DNA of 64,000 bases. Origin: Pseudoclavibacter chungangensis (lineage in GTDB: Bacteria; Actinomycetota; Actinomycetes; Actinomycetales; Microbacteriaceae). The DNA lies in the NCBI RefSeq assembly GCF_013410545.1, contig NZ_JACCFV010000001.1:806001-870000 (forward strand). Reading direction: 5' to 3'. How positions within the stretch are numbered: position 1 is the stretch's first letter; every line of letters begins with the position of its first letter. Of this stretch, positions 45,113 to 54,775 are shown piece by piece. The notes under the pieces are model-generated. The model was not told where the DNA came from, ran no database searches, and saw nothing but the letters and a program-made list of their open reading frames with translations. The position numbers and the translations under genes were made by a program.

Positions 45113-45690
45113 GGGACGATCTACCGTTCGACCATGCACTGCCATTCAGGCCGCAGCGCGTCGTCGTGGCCGGGGTCTCCGGGGTCGGGAAGTCGACGCT
45201 CGCGAAGCGAATCGGCGCCGAGTTGGGGCTCCTATACACCGAGATCGACGGGCTCTTCCACGGCCCCGGATGGACGCCGCGCGAGCGGTTCCTCGACGAC
45301 GTCCGCGAGCTCGTCGCGCGCGCCGCATGGGTGACCGAGTGGCAGTACTCGAGCGCGCGGCCGCTGCTCGCCGAGCGCGCAGACCTGCTCGTGTGGCTCG
45401 ATCTGCCGTTCTGGACCGTGACGCTGCCGCGCCTCGTCCGACGGACCGTCAGGCGGAGCGCGCGACGAGAGGTGCTCTGGAACGAGAACCGCGAGCCGTC
45501 GCTGTGGAGCATCGTCTCGAACCGCGACCACATCATCCGCTGGGGCATCGCGACGCGGGGCAAGCCCGCCGCGCTCGTGGCCGACCTCCGGCATTCGTCG
45601 CCGCGCCCCGTCATCGTTCGTCTCCGGTCGCTGCGTGAGGTCGACGCATGGGTTGACGGTGCCGTCGCGCGGGTCGCCGGGCACGATTGA
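45109..45690 (+). CDS. P-loop nucleotide kinase-like protein
   Basis: A 193-residue protein with VVAGVSGVGKSTLAKRIG (Walker A) and a kinase-like fold: DLLVWLDLPFWTVTLPRLVRRT, resembling topology-modulation/adenylate-kinase-like proteins. Substrate unknown. Its GTG overlaps the arginase stop. Confidence 0.8.
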   Translation: MRDDLPFDHALPFRPQRVVVAGVSGVGKSTLAKRIGAELGLLYTEIDGLFHGPGWTPRERFLDDVRELVARAAWVTEWQYSSARPLLAERADLLVWLDLPFWTVTLPRLVRRTVRRSARREVLWNENREPSLWSIVSNRDHIIRWGIATRGKPAALVADLRHSSPRPVIVRLRSLREVDAWVDGAVARVAGHD

Positions 45691-45821
45691 CCGCAAGCCA
45701 CGCACGAGTGACGTGGAACAGCTCGCACCTGGCCCACCTCACACGCGTGGCTCGAGACACGAGGGTCGCTCCGCGAGGGATCGTTCGTGGGCGTGCGACG
45801 GCGTGGTGCGAAACTGGAACG

Positions 45822-46295
45822 GTGCAGGGAACCGGATCGCAGCTCGTCATTCGTGACGGACGAGGAGCGAGTGACGCTCCCGCGCTCGTTCGGATCAGGC
45901 GAACCGTCGTCACGAGCACACACCATTTCCTCCGGCCGGGTGATCTCGAGAAGATCGAGGCACGGATGGCGACCGACTATCTGCCGTCGGTGACCGTGCT
46001 CGTGGCGGAACGCGACACGATCCCGCTCGGCTTCGCGGGCATCGCCGACGACCGTCTCGAAATGCTGTTCGTGTCCGACACGGCCCACGGCCGCGGCGTC
46101 GGTAGCGCGCTCCTCGGCGAGGCCGTTGCCCGGTTCGGCGTGACGCATGTCGACGTCAACGAGCAGAACGAGACCGCGCGTCGGTTCTATCGGCGTCGCG
46201 GTTTCGTCGCAGTGGGGCGCAGCGCAAGCGACGCGGAGGGGCGACCGTACCCGATGCTGCACCTCGAACTCACGGTCGAGCCGCCGCGTCGATGA
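45822..46295 (+). CDS. GNAT-family N-acetyltransferase
   Basis: A 157-residue protein with FVSDTAHGRGVGSALLGEAV (acetyl-CoA loop) and NEQNETARRFYRRRGFVAVG. The GTG at 45822 begins the domain; the frame is open 45 codons further upstream without similarity. It overlaps the glycosyltransferase tail-to-tail by 26 bases. Confidence 0.85.
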   Translation: MQGTGSQLVIRDGRGASDAPALVRIRRTVVTSTHHFLRPGDLEKIEARMATDYLPSVTVLVAERDTIPLGFAGIADDRLEMLFVSDTAHGRGVGSALLGEAVARFGVTHVDVNEQNETARRFYRRRGFVAVGRSASDAEGRPYPMLHLELTVEPPRR

Positions 46296-47334
46296 GCGCA
46301 TCCGCTCCCGCGGCTGCTCCGCCGGTCGCGCGGATGCGGGCGCCGAGTGCCACGGCCCGCTGCCGGAGCGCGCCGTCGTGCAGCAGGCGCTCGATCGACT
46401 CGCGGATCCGCGCGGGAGACGACCGCCGTGAGCGCGAGAGCCCGACGCCCGCGCGTTCGACGATGTGGCCGATCCCCGGTTGATCGGATTGATCGTCGAG
46501 CGGGAGCACGAGCACGGGCAGACCGTGCGCGAGTGCCGCGATCGTCGTGCCGTGCCCGCCGTGGGTGACGGCCGCCGAAACGTTCGGCATGACGGCGGCG
46601 TGATCTGCCCAGCGGCGCACCTCGACGTTCGCCGGAACGGCCAGCTCGGCGGGATCGAGCGCGGGCCCCGTCGTCGCGATCGCCCGCACCGGGAGCGGCG
46701 CGACGGCGTCCAGGACCCGCTGCCATGTTCCGATGAGCGCCGGGAACCCGAACGTGCTGAGGCTCAGGAGCAGGGTGGGCTCGTCCGCGTGCGCCGCCGT
46801 GGCGGTCGTGACGGGACCGATGTGGATCGCGTCGGCACCGGCTCGCGAGTCCAACTCGGCGACCGAGGCCACGATCGTCGCCGCCGCCCCGTCGAGCGCA
46901 CGGCGGACGGGCAGTGCGGCGAGCCGCAGCAGTGGTGCCGAGCCTCGCAGCCGCACGCGCAGGAGCGAATCGAACGTCGACTCGAGGAGCACGTATCGAG
47001 CACCCGCATCCTGGACCGCGCACAGGGTCGACACGAGGAGCGGATCGCCAACGACGAGGTCGACCGGCGTCGTCCGGAGCCGCTCGCGCACGTCGCTCGC
47101 GGCGTCGCGATTCCGCATGAGCGCGAGGAGATTCGCGGGGGAGGCCGTGACCGTGAAGCCGCTTGCGCGGGGATAGGCGATGAACGGCAGACCGTCGTCG
47201 GCGAACCGAGGGGCCTGCACCGTGTGACCCATGGCGGTCACGTCGTGCCCGCGCTCGCGCAGTGCACGTCCGAGCGCGACGACGGGCACGGTCGTGCCAC
47301 CGCCATCCCACGTCAGGAAGAGGAATCTCGCCAT
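46270..47334 (-). CDS. MGT-type glycosyltransferase (GT1-like)
   Basis: A 354-residue protein with the GT-B layout. It starts ARFLFLTWDGGGTTVPVVALGRAL, and the C-terminal donor-binding region includes AVTHGGHGTTIAALAHGLPVLVLPL, the motif of macrolide-type and UGT glycosyltransferases. It could glycosylate a small molecule for detoxification or biosynthesis. ATG 47334. Confidence 0.85.
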   Translation of the reverse strand: MARFLFLTWDGGGTTVPVVALGRALRERGHDVTAMGHTVQAPRFADDGLPFIAYPRASGFTVTASPANLLALMRNRDAASDVRERLRTTPVDLVVGDPLLVSTLCAVQDAGARYVLLESTFDSLLRVRLRGSAPLLRLAALPVRRALDGAAATIVASVAELDSRAGADAIHIGPVTTATAAHADEPTLLLSLSTFGFPALIGTWQRVLDAVAPLPVRAIATTGPALDPAELAVPANVEVRRWADHAAVMPNVSAAVTHGGHGTTIAALAHGLPVLVLPLDDQSDQPGIGHIVERAGVGLSRSRRSSPARIRESIERLLHDGALRQRAVALGARIRATGGAAAGADALIDAAARP

Positions 47335-47547
47335 GCTTCCGTCCGTTCGCTCGTGCCGGTGTCGTCCGTTCGCGGCGGAGCGGGGTGTGCTCCGAGCCGT
47401 CACGCGTCCGTTGCGCATTCTGCTTGCCGTTCCAGGGAACACACCGCCGGACCCGTCCGATGTGGTGGTCGCGCCCGAATCCGGGCGGGGGATCTCTGTC
47501 GGCCGGAGCATGACCGGCACGATCGGGCCTGGTCTAGAGTGCACGGC

Positions 47548-48135
47548 ATGACCTTCTCCGATCCGGTGCCGCTCGAGAACGCGTTCGTGCGACTGGAGCC
47601 GCTCACGGCGTCGCATCGCGACGATCTCGCGGAGGCGGTGGTCGATGGTGAGCTGTGGCGCATGTGGTACACGCACATTCCGTCACCCGACGGCATGGCC
47701 GAGGCGATCGAACAGCGCCTCGCGAGTCATGTGGGCGGGTTGGTCGCACCGTGGGCGATCATCGACCCGGCGACGGGTCGCGCGGTCGGGATGACGAGCT
47801 ATCTGCACCTCGAGCCGCAGAACCGGCGTCTGGAGATCGGTTCCACGTGGCTCGGGCGGGACGCGCAGCGCACGAAGATCAATCCGGCGGCGAAGCTGTT
47901 GCTGCTCGAACGTGCCTTCGACGAGCTCGGCTGCATGGCCGTCGAGTTCCGTACCCACTGGTACAACCGGCAGTCGCGCGCGGCGATCGAGAAGCTCGGG
48001 GCGAAGCAGGACGGCGTGCTGCGCAACCACACCCTCTTCGAGAACGGCACGGTGCGCGACACGGTCGTGTTCTCGATCATCGACGTGGAGTGGCCGACCG
48101 TTCGATACGCCCTGGAAGAGCGCCTCGCGCGCTGA
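47548..48135 (+). CDS. RimJ/RimL-type GNAT acetyltransferase
   Basis: A 195-residue protein with the ribosomal-protein acetyltransferase pattern: FVRLEPLTASHRDDLAEA, AVGMTSYLHLEPQNRRLEIGSTWLG, and HWYNRQSRAAIEKLGAKQDGVLRNH. ATG 47548 lies 8 bases after TAGAGT, a probable -10, so the mRNA may be nearly leaderless. Divergent from the glycosyltransferase. Confidence 0.87.
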   Translation: MTFSDPVPLENAFVRLEPLTASHRDDLAEAVVDGELWRMWYTHIPSPDGMAEAIEQRLASHVGGLVAPWAIIDPATGRAVGMTSYLHLEPQNRRLEIGSTWLGRDAQRTKINPAAKLLLLERAFDELGCMAVEFRTHWYNRQSRAAIEKLGAKQDGVLRNHTLFENGTVRDTVVFSIIDVEWPTVRYALEERLAR

Positions 48136-48307
48136 GGGTGTCGCGCGGGCCCGTCCGCTCCCACCGTTCGCGTCGCGCCACCGCGGCACGGTGAGTGCGC
48201 CCTGACAGTCTCCGGGCTGTGGCTCATCGTGCCGTGGCCGATCGGGTCGTGGCCTCTCGTACGACGCGCTGGTCACGGAGGCCGGTCCCGCATCGACGCA
48301 TCGACGC

Positions 48308-48545
48308 ATGGACATGACGGCACCGACGTCCGAGGGGGCGACCACTGCGCACGCGACCGAGCGATCGCGGCCCGACGCCGAGCGGCCGGGGCGGACGGTG
48401 CTGTGGCTGAGCGCGCATCCGGAGCCGCGCTCGCTCGGCGGCACCCTGCGCGAAGCGGGCATCGCCCGGTTGCGGGCGCGAGGTGCTCGAGACGGACCTC
48501 TACGAGATGCGGTGGTGCGTGGCCGTGGCACGTCTGCGTGCCGGG
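48308..48545 (+). pseudogene. NAD(P)H-dependent flavodoxin-fold oxidoreductase remnant
   Basis: Begins with a family N-terminus: TVLWLSAHPEPRSLGGTLREAG. After RARG the sequence needs a +1 shift to continue as VLETDLYEMRW, the next conserved segment of YwrO/NQO-type quinone reductases. The remainder of the gene is missing; the MFS gene's 3' end follows. So it is a frameshifted and truncated remnant. Confidence 0.65.
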
Positions 48546-49808
48546 TCAGGCGGCTCGGGTCGCGAGCGCACCCCGATGGCTGAGTGGAACGTTGAGCAGG
48601 CACAGCGCCGCGAGCAGCAGCAGCGGTAGCAGCCACGAGCCGGTCAAGCGCTCACCGGCCGGCAGCAGGACGGGACCGGCCGCCGCGATCACGAAGCCGC
48701 CCGCCTGCGCGAACGAGGAGAGGGCGGCGGTGTGGGATCCGTCTGTGCCGCGGTGCGCGTAGAGCACGGCGGGGAGCGCCTGCCCTCCGCCGAGCCCGAG
48801 GCCGAGCAGCGGCAGCCACAGGCCGAGTGCGAGCGTCGGGGCGAACGCGAGGCCGGTGAGTCCGATCGCGCAGAGGCCGCACATGATCCACATGATCGCG
48901 GTCTGGTGGGTGCGGGGGGATGCTGCGAGGGGAGCCCCGAGGCCGCCCAGCGCGATCCCGACGATGAGCACGGTCTGGCCCGTTCCGGCCGTCGCGCGGT
49001 CGAACCCCGCGGCGACCAGCACGGACGGGGTCCAGGCGAGCAGCGCGTAGAAGACGAGCGATTGCAGCGCGAAGAACGAGGTGAGGCTCCACGCGAGCCA
49101 GGTGCGCGCGATGTGGGGACGCGGCGTCGCGTCCGACGTGGACGGCGTCCGCCCCCCGGGTGTGCGGCCGGCCGAACGCGGCTCGGTGAGGGGGACCCCA
49201 GGGCTCGGAGTGCTGCGCATGAGCTGGCTGCCGAGTGCCGCGGCGAGGGCAGGAACGATCGCGGTGGCGATCGCCAGCCGCACGTCGCCGCTCGCTTCCG
49301 CCACCGGCACCGTGACGGCGGCCGCGAGCGCCGAGCCGAGTCCCATCGCGAGCGCGTAGGCGCCGAAGACCGCCCCGCGCCGACGGCGATCGAAGCGGTG
49401 ACGGACGTAGACGGGGACGAGCACGTTGACGACGCCGATCGCGAGGGCGGCCAGCAGGGTGCCGCCGACGAGGCCGACAGTGCCGACGGGGCGGATCGCG
49501 GCTCCGGCGAGCGCCGCCGCGCTCGCCCACACGAGCAGCCGGTCGTCGGGACGGTGACGCAGCAGCATCGGCGCGAGGGGCGCGCCGAGCCCCATGCCGA
49601 GCGGCGGCAGGACCCCGAGCACGGTGACGAGCGTCGCGTCCAGTCCCGCGATCGGGGCGAGCGGGCCGAGCTGCCCGAACGGAACCCGTGAGTTGAGGCT
49701 CACGAGCACGAATCCGACGAGCAGGATCGTGGTGGCCGTACGCGAACGGCCCGGCCGCGCCGTGTCGGCGGGACGGGTGGTGTGGTCGTCGGGGTGCGAT
49801 GCGTTCAC
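48546..49808 (-). CDS. MFS transporter (CynX/NimT-like)
   Basis: A 420-residue 12-helix transporter: ATTILLVGFVLVSLNSRVPFGQLGPL and VPVYVRHRFDRRRRGAVFGAYALAMG match the cyanate/nitroimidazole CynX-type. GTG 49808 is used because the upstream ORF is Arg/Pro-rich noise. It is divergent from a MerR gene and controlled by the 22-bp palindrome at 49824-49845. Confidence 0.85.
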   Translation of the reverse strand: MNASHPDDHTTRPADTARPGRSRTATTILLVGFVLVSLNSRVPFGQLGPLAPIAGLDATLVTVLGVLPPLGMGLGAPLAPMLLRHRPDDRLLVWASAAALAGAAIRPVGTVGLVGGTLLAALAIGVVNVLVPVYVRHRFDRRRRGAVFGAYALAMGLGSALAAAVTVPVAEASGDVRLAIATAIVPALAAALGSQLMRSTPSPGVPLTEPRSAGRTPGGRTPSTSDATPRPHIARTWLAWSLTSFFALQSLVFYALLAWTPSVLVAAGFDRATAGTGQTVLIVGIALGGLGAPLAASPRTHQTAIMWIMCGLCAIGLTGLAFAPTLALGLWLPLLGLGLGGGQALPAVLYAHRGTDGSHTAALSSFAQAGGFVIAAAGPVLLPAGERLTGSWLLPLLLLAALCLLNVPLSHRGALATRAA

Positions 49809-49823
49809 GGCCAGCGACGCTAT

Positions 49824-49845
49824 GCGCTCAAGTAGACTTGAGCGC
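49824..49845. promoter_or_regulatory. MerR operator
   Basis: A 22-bp palindrome: GCGCTCAAGT, AG, and its complement ACTTGAGCGC. It lies between the MFS start and the MerR start, close to where a MerR dimer would twist the promoter. Confidence 0.75.
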
Positions 49846-49972
49846 AACCGGGTGTGGACCGGTTCGCGGTGTTCCGGGTCGGAACGCGGTCGCGTCGGCG
49901 TTCGTCCTGGTGCGGGGTGCGTCGCGCGTGCTCGTCCCTGGGAGGCCCGGGCGTCGATCGGTGGAGGACGGG

Positions 49973-50422
49973 GTGGTCGTGGTGGACGACGGGGAGTTGT
50001 ATTCGATCTCACAGGTGTCGCGGGCGTTCGGCCTGAGCGTGCCCACGCTGCGGTTCTACGAGGAGCAGGGGCTCGTGGAGTGCACGCGCAGGGTGGGGCG
50101 GGTTCGGCACTACGACCGCGCCGCGCTGCACGCGCTCGCATACGCACTTCTGTGGCACCGCGACGGTGGACTGTCGCTGGACGACACCCGGGCCCTCATG
50201 GCGACCGAGCGCAACGAGGCCAGGCGCGCCCTGATCGAGCGACAGCTCACTCGTGTGGAGGAGCGCATGGAGCGGCTTCGTGACGTGCGTGCGACGCTCG
50301 AGCACCTGTGGGAGTGCGGGTCGGACGATCCGAGGTCGTGTCCCGTGACGGGTGCCGCGTTGCGCGCGGCGGTCGATGAGGCCTTCGCCGATGACGCCGG
50401 TGGTCGGAGCGACGCTCGGTGA
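49973..50422 (+). CDS. MerR-family regulator
   Basis: A 149-residue protein with the winged HTH LYSISQVSRAFGLSVPTLRFYEEQGLV, RVRHYDRAALHALAYALLW and a coiled dimerisation helix, then a C-terminal Cys (CGSDDPRSCPV). GTG 49973 has GGAGGA before it. It probably controls the MFS gene across the palindrome. Confidence 0.88.
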   Translation: MVVVDDGELYSISQVSRAFGLSVPTLRFYEEQGLVECTRRVGRVRHYDRAALHALAYALLWHRDGGLSLDDTRALMATERNEARRALIERQLTRVEERMERLRDVRATLEHLWECGSDDPRSCPVTGAALRAAVDEAFADDAGGRSDAR

Positions 50423-50492
50423 CGGGCGTCGTGGTGGGGCGGGCGATGCGCGCCGCTCGGCCGTGGGCCGGGCGCGGGTAGGGTAGGGGTCC

Positions 50493-51566
50493 GTGGCTCT
50501 TACTCTCGGTATCGTCGGTCTCCCCAACGTCGGCAAGTCGACGCTCTTCAACGCGCTCACGAAGAACCAGGTTCTCGCGGCGAACTATCCGTTCGCGACG
50601 ATCGAGCCGAACGTGGGCGTCGTCGAGCTGCCCGACGCGCGCTTGAAGGTGCTCGCGGGCATCTTCGGCTCGGAGCGGATCCTCCCGGCGACCGTGTCGT
50701 TCGTCGACATCGCGGGCATCGTGAAGGGTGCGAGCGAGGGGGAGGGGCTCGGCAACAAGTTCCTCGCGAACATCCGTGAGGCCGACGCGATCGTGCAGGT
50801 CGTGCGTGGGTTCACCGACGGGGACGTCGTGCACGTCGACGGCCGGGTCGAGCCGGCGAGCGATATGGAGACGATCAACACCGAGCTGATCCTCGCCGAC
50901 ATGCAGACCCTCGAGAAGGCGCTGCCGCGCTACGAGAAGGAAGTGAAGGGCAAGCGGCTGGACTCGTCGGTGCTGGAGGCCGCGCAGGCGGCGAAGGCGG
51001 CGCTCGACGACGGCAAGCTGCTGTCGCAGACGAGCATCGATCTCGAGCCGATCCGCGAGCTCGGGCTGCTCACCTCGAAGCCGGTGCTGTTCGTGTTCAA
51101 CGTCGACGAGGACGCGCTGGGTGACCGGGCGAAGCTCGACGAGCTCGCGGCACTCGTGGCGCCGGCGAAGGCGATCTTCCTCGACGCGAAGACGGAATCG
51201 GAGCTCATCGACCTCGACCCGGAGGAGGCGGCGGAGCTGCTCGCGTCGCTCGGGCAGGAGGAGTCGGGGCTCGACCAGCTCGCGCGCATCGGCTTCGACA
51301 CGCTGGGGTTGCAGACGTACCTGACTGCTGGGCCGAAGGAGTCGCGTGCGTGGACGGTCCCGAAGGGCGCGAAGGCGCCGCAAGCGGCGGGCGTGATCCA
51401 CACGGACTTCGAGAAGGGCTTCATCAAGGCCGAGGTCATCTCCTTCGAGGACCTCGTCGAGACCGGCTCGGTCGCCGAGGCACGCGCCAAGGGCAAGGCC
51501 CGCATGGAGGGCAAGGACTACGTCATGCAGGATGGGGACGTGGTGGAGTTCCGCTTTAACGTCTAG
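50493..51566 (+). CDS. ychF: Redox-regulated ATPase YchF (Obg family)
   Basis: A 357-residue P-loop protein: GIVGLPNVGKSTLFNALT (Walker A), DIAGIVKGASEGEGLGNKFL (switch II), NVDEDALGD, and the TGS domain ending GDVVEFRFNV. YchF binds ATP and ribosomes and is present in almost all cells. It is complete. Its 3' end recurs in partial copies at 52363, 55825 and 57272. GTG 50493 follows GTAGGGGTCC. Confidence 0.95.
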   Translation: MALTLGIVGLPNVGKSTLFNALTKNQVLAANYPFATIEPNVGVVELPDARLKVLAGIFGSERILPATVSFVDIAGIVKGASEGEGLGNKFLANIREADAIVQVVRGFTDGDVVHVDGRVEPASDMETINTELILADMQTLEKALPRYEKEVKGKRLDSSVLEAAQAAKAALDDGKLLSQTSIDLEPIRELGLLTSKPVLFVFNVDEDALGDRAKLDELAALVAPAKAIFLDAKTESELIDLDPEEAAELLASLGQEESGLDQLARIGFDTLGLQTYLTAGPKESRAWTVPKGAKAPQAAGVIHTDFEKGFIKAEVISFEDLVETGSVAEARAKGKARMEGKDYVMQDGDVVEFRFNV

Positions 51567-51599
51567 CGTTATTGACGCAATGCGTTATACGCTGCCCGT

Positions 51600-51881
51600 G
51601 TGATCAGATCGTTCGCCGACCGTGACACCGAGAGGGTCTGGCGTCGCGAATCGGCGCCACGGCTCGACCCGCGCGTCCACAGGGTGGCGAACAGGAAGCT
51701 TCATCTGCTGGACGCTGCAACGACCCTTGACGCACTGCGCGTGCCGCCCGGCAACCGACTGGAGGCGCTCAAGGGTGATCGCAGAGGGCAGCACAGTATC
51801 CGCGTGAACGACCAGTGGCGGATCTGCTTTCGCTGGACCGACTCGGGTGCACAGGACGTGCAGATCGTCGACTATCACTGA
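51600..51881 (+). CDS. higB: HigB-type toxin (RelE superfamily)
   Basis: A 93-residue protein with the HigB end pattern HSIRVNDQWRICFRWTDSGAQDVQIVDYH. HigB cuts mRNA at the ribosome; the antitoxin follows immediately, in the higBA order. GTG 51600; the preceding 33 bases contain GCGTTAT twice, a possible autoregulatory site. Confidence 0.88.
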   Translation: MIRSFADRDTERVWRRESAPRLDPRVHRVANRKLHLLDAATTLDALRVPPGNRLEALKGDRRGQHSIRVNDQWRICFRWTDSGAQDVQIVDYH

Positions 51882-51890
51882 GGAGGAGAC

Positions 51891-52190
51891 ATGGCCGAGA
51901 AGCTCTACCCGCCGATCCACCCGGGTGAGGTCCTGATGGAGGACTTCATCGAGGCCTTCGGCATCACGCAGAACAAGCTCGCGGTGTCCATCGGGGTCCC
52001 GCCCCGACGGATCAACGAGATCGTGCACGGCAAGCGCGCGATCACGGCCGACACTGCGCTGCGGCTGGCGAAGTACTTCGGCGTGGACGCGCAGTTCTGG
52101 CTGAACCTGCAGACCCGCTATGACCTCGAATGCGCGGAAGATCGCGTGGCCGAGCAGGTCGCCGCGATCGTGCCGCTGAAGGTCGCGTGA
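51891..52190 (+). CDS. higA: HigA-type antitoxin
   Basis: A 99-residue HTH protein: PPIHPGEVLMEDFIEAFGITQNKLAVSIGV with a second helix RRINEIVHGKRAIT. It binds and neutralises HigB and represses the operon. GAGGAG precedes ATG 51891. The following stretch 52191-52362 contains a shorter open remnant (VHEWLRDTARWRFKQWNV) of unknown origin. Confidence 0.9.
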   Translation: MAEKLYPPIHPGEVLMEDFIEAFGITQNKLAVSIGVPPRRINEIVHGKRAITADTALRLAKYFGVDAQFWLNLQTRYDLECAEDRVAEQVAAIVPLKVA

Positions 52191-52362
52191 CCGGGAACAG
52201 CTGCGTCTCGTCGCATTAGGGTCTTCACGCGTTCGAGGTCGCGCCGGACGACACCTCGGTGCACGAGTGGCTGCGTGACACGGCCCGTTGGCGCTTCAAG
52301 CAGTGGAATGTGGCAGATGACGGGCGTGCTGCAACCTGTGGGATACGCATGTCGTTCAGGTG

Positions 52363-52767
52363 ATGCTCGTGGCGCCGGCGAAGACGATCTTCCTGGACGC
52401 GAAGACGGAGTCGGGGCTCATCGACCTCGATCCGGAGGAGGCGGCGGAGTTGCTCGCGTCGCTCGGGCAGGAGGAGTCGGGGCTCGACCAGCTCGCGCGC
52501 ATCGGGTTCGACACGCTGGGGCTGCAGACGTACCTGACGGCGGGGCCGAAGGAGTCGCGTGCGTGGACGGTCCCGAAGGGCGCGAAGGCGCCGCAGGCGG
52601 CGGGCGTGAACTAGACGGACTTCGAGAAGGGCTTCATCAAGGCCGAGGTCATCTCGTTCGATGACCTCGTCGAGACCGGCTCGGTCGCCGAGGCACGCTC
52701 CAAGGGCAAGGCGCGCATGGAGGGCAAGGACTACGCAATGCAGGACGGCGACGTGGTGGAGTTTCGA
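52363..52767 (+). pseudogene. Truncated second copy of the ychF 3' part
   Basis: About 405 bases match ychF from residue 221 onward (LVAPAKTIFLDAKTESGLIDL...) with scattered differences; the codons at 52610 read AACTAG where ychF has ATCCAC, giving a premature stop. It continues after the stop in frame to GDVVEFR, where the ISL3 element cuts it. It lacks an N-terminus and must be non-functional. Confidence 0.9.
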
Positions 52768-54191
52768 GGCTCATCGCAATCGAGGGTGTAGCAGCGGTCT
52801 GAAGCCGCCGGTCTCGAGTAGGCTCCGGGCGATGTAGTTGGTGAGGTTCCGGAAGCCCAGGGCGGAGCCGCGGAGATGTTCGAGGCGGCCGTTGATCGCC
52901 TCGGTCGGGCCGTTGCTGGTGCCGGGTCGGGCGAAGAACGCGAGCACGTCGGTGGCGCGCTGTTTCAATGTCCGGCCGAGGCGGCGGATCTCTGTGAGAG
53001 CGGCCGGGACGCCGCTGCTGACAGCATCGATCACCTGCCGCATCATCTCCTTCCCCTTGGTCTTATCGGGTTCGCGGTAGGCAGCGACGATGCGTTGGTA
53101 GATGCCCCAGCTCGCTTCGACTTCGACGTGCTCCTCGATGGCGAACACCGCGTCGAGCCGTGCGGTCTGCTTCTCGGTGAGGAAGCTTGCGCCGGTGTGG
53201 AGGGTGCGCCGAACGCCGTAGAGCGGGTCACCGGCATGACCACGGTGCCCGAGCGTGTCCTGCTGAACACGCTGCCTCGTCCGGTCGAGCGCGTCGCCGG
53301 CGAGCCGGACGACGTGGAACGGGTCCATCACCGGGATGGCGTCGGGGAGCTCTTCGGCTGCGGCGGTCTTGAACCCGGAGAACCCGTCCATCGCAACGAC
53401 CTCGATCCCGGCGCGGAAGCCTGGCGACTGCTGCGCCAGCCAGGCAGCGAACACGGCTTTCGAACGACCTTCGACCATGTCCAGCAGCCGCGATGGGCCC
53501 GTCCCGTCGCGCACCGGCGTCAGGTCGATGACCACGGTCACGAACCGATCACCGAGCCGGGTGTGTCGCCAAGCGTGCTCATCGACACCGATCACCGTGA
53601 CGCCATCGAGCCGGGTCGGGTCATCGATGAGGCGACGGCGGCCCTCGGCAAGGACCGCGGTGTTCGCGGTGTGCCAGCCGACGCCGAGATTATCCGCGAC
53701 CCGCGCGACGGTGAGGTGGTCGACCACGAGCGCGGTCAGCGCCCAGGCCAGCGCGCCACGCGACAGCTTCGATCTGGGCTCGGCCGCCATCGTCAGGTCC
53801 TGCCGCCAGAGGCGACCGCAGCCCGAGCACCGGTAGCGGCGCACCCGCACCAGGAGCGTGGTCGGACGCATCCCGAACGGCACATGCGCAAGCCTCCGAA
53901 CCACGCTCCCGCGCGGGATGCCCTCGGCCCCGCAGCGGGAGCACCAGTCGTCTGGCTCGATCACCCGGCACTCGATGACCGCCCGATCCGGCTCGACTAC
54001 CTGCCGCATCGCGACAAGCCCGAGTTCATCGAGACCACAGAACGCGGACAGGTCAGCAGGGACAAAGGTAGCGTTGAGCACGTCGAGGTCTTTCGGCTGG
54101 AAGGCGTAGGAACCTCCATCGTCGGAAGACCTCGACCCCTACCCGGGTAGCGACGCGCTACCCGCCACTACACCCTCGATTGCGATGAGCC
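52768..54191. mobile_element. ISL3-family insertion sequence, copy B
   Basis: A 1.42-kb element with perfect 24-bp terminal inverted repeats (52768-52791 and 54168-54191, starting GGCTCATCGCAATCG). The 8 bases outside are AGTTTCGA on the left and TCCAAAGG on the right; they do not match, so no target duplication remains. It differs from copy A in sequence. It cuts the ychF copy on one side and the minus-strand gene on the other. Confidence 0.88.
52771..54081 (-). CDS. ISL3-family transposase (copy B)
   Basis: A 436-residue transposase: zinc-binding [18 protein letters not shown] and [13 protein letters not shown] ([21 protein letters not shown]), catalytic acids in [22 protein letters not shown] and [11 protein letters not shown]. 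Frame intact. Shares architecture but not close identity with the copy A protein. Confidence 0.92.
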   Translation of the reverse strand: MLNATFVPADLSAFCGLDELGLVAMRQVVEPDRAVIECRVIEPDDWCSRCGAEGIPRGSVVRRLAHVPFGMRPTTLLVRVRRYRCSGCGRLWRQDLTMAAEPRSKLSRGALAWALTALVVDHLTVARVADNLGVGWHTANTAVLAEGRRRLIDDPTRLDGVTVIGVDEHAWRHTRLGDRFVTVVIDLTPVRDGTGPSRLLDMVEGRSKAVFAAWLAQQSPGFRAGIEVVAMDGFSGFKTAAAEELPDAIPVMDPFHVVRLAGDALDRTRQRVQQDTLGHRGHAGDPLYGVRRTLHTGASFLTEKQTARLDAVFAIEEHVEVEASWGIYQRIVAAYREPDKTKGKEMMRQVIDAVSSGVPAALTEIRRLGRTLKQRATDVLAFFARPGTSNGPTEAINGRLEHLRGSALGFRNLTNYIARSLLETGGFRPLLHPRLR

Positions 54192-54626
54192 TCCAAAGGC
54201 CTCAAGCAGGGTCTCCTGGCATATTCGTGCATGCTGATAAGCGAGCTGCGGTAACCAGCTGAATGCGCCGGGGTGGTTGCTGCGAAGTTGATTCGCCTTA
54301 AGAAGTTTGTCACTTTCATGGAGGCATTTGTCGCCAAGGTGGATACGCACGATTGGGCTCACCAGGTCATTTCGAAGCGCGTTCCCATCTGCAGTGCCAG
54401 CGCCGAAATAGTCAACGAGGACGTACTGGGCTATTTCGTCAATCGACATCGTGTGCGCTCGCCAGTCAGCGAAGTATCGCACGACTGCGTCTGAGGCGGC
54501 GAGATTGCTCAGGTGGGACAGGCGTAGAGCCTTGGCCTGATTACTTTTGATCCATACTTGCGCCTTCTCTCGGCCCCGCGTCACAAGATCGGAGGATTTG
54601 GGTAAGCCGGTGCGCGCTTGCTGCAT
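54192..54626 (-). pseudogene. Truncated hypothetical gene at the right side of ISL3 copy B
   Basis: 144 residues from ATG 54626 ending at the IS boundary, after which the frame borrows GGSSQSRV from the terminal repeat. Helical and mostly charged (IDEIAQYVLVDYFGAG). Unknown family. It is divergent from the PLD-type gene, so they may be a pair that lost one partner's C-terminus. Confidence 0.6.
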
Positions 54627-54775
54627 TTCGACAGGTTAGGCGAAGCTGGCGGGTCGTGTCCATCGTGGCCGCTTCGTTGTCTCGCCACACCGCTGGGGCT
54701 GACGTACCCAGTGGAGTTCGTTTTGCGCGCTAACGTCTGCCAGAAACTTGGACTCAGACAGAGTAGAGTGCGCCT

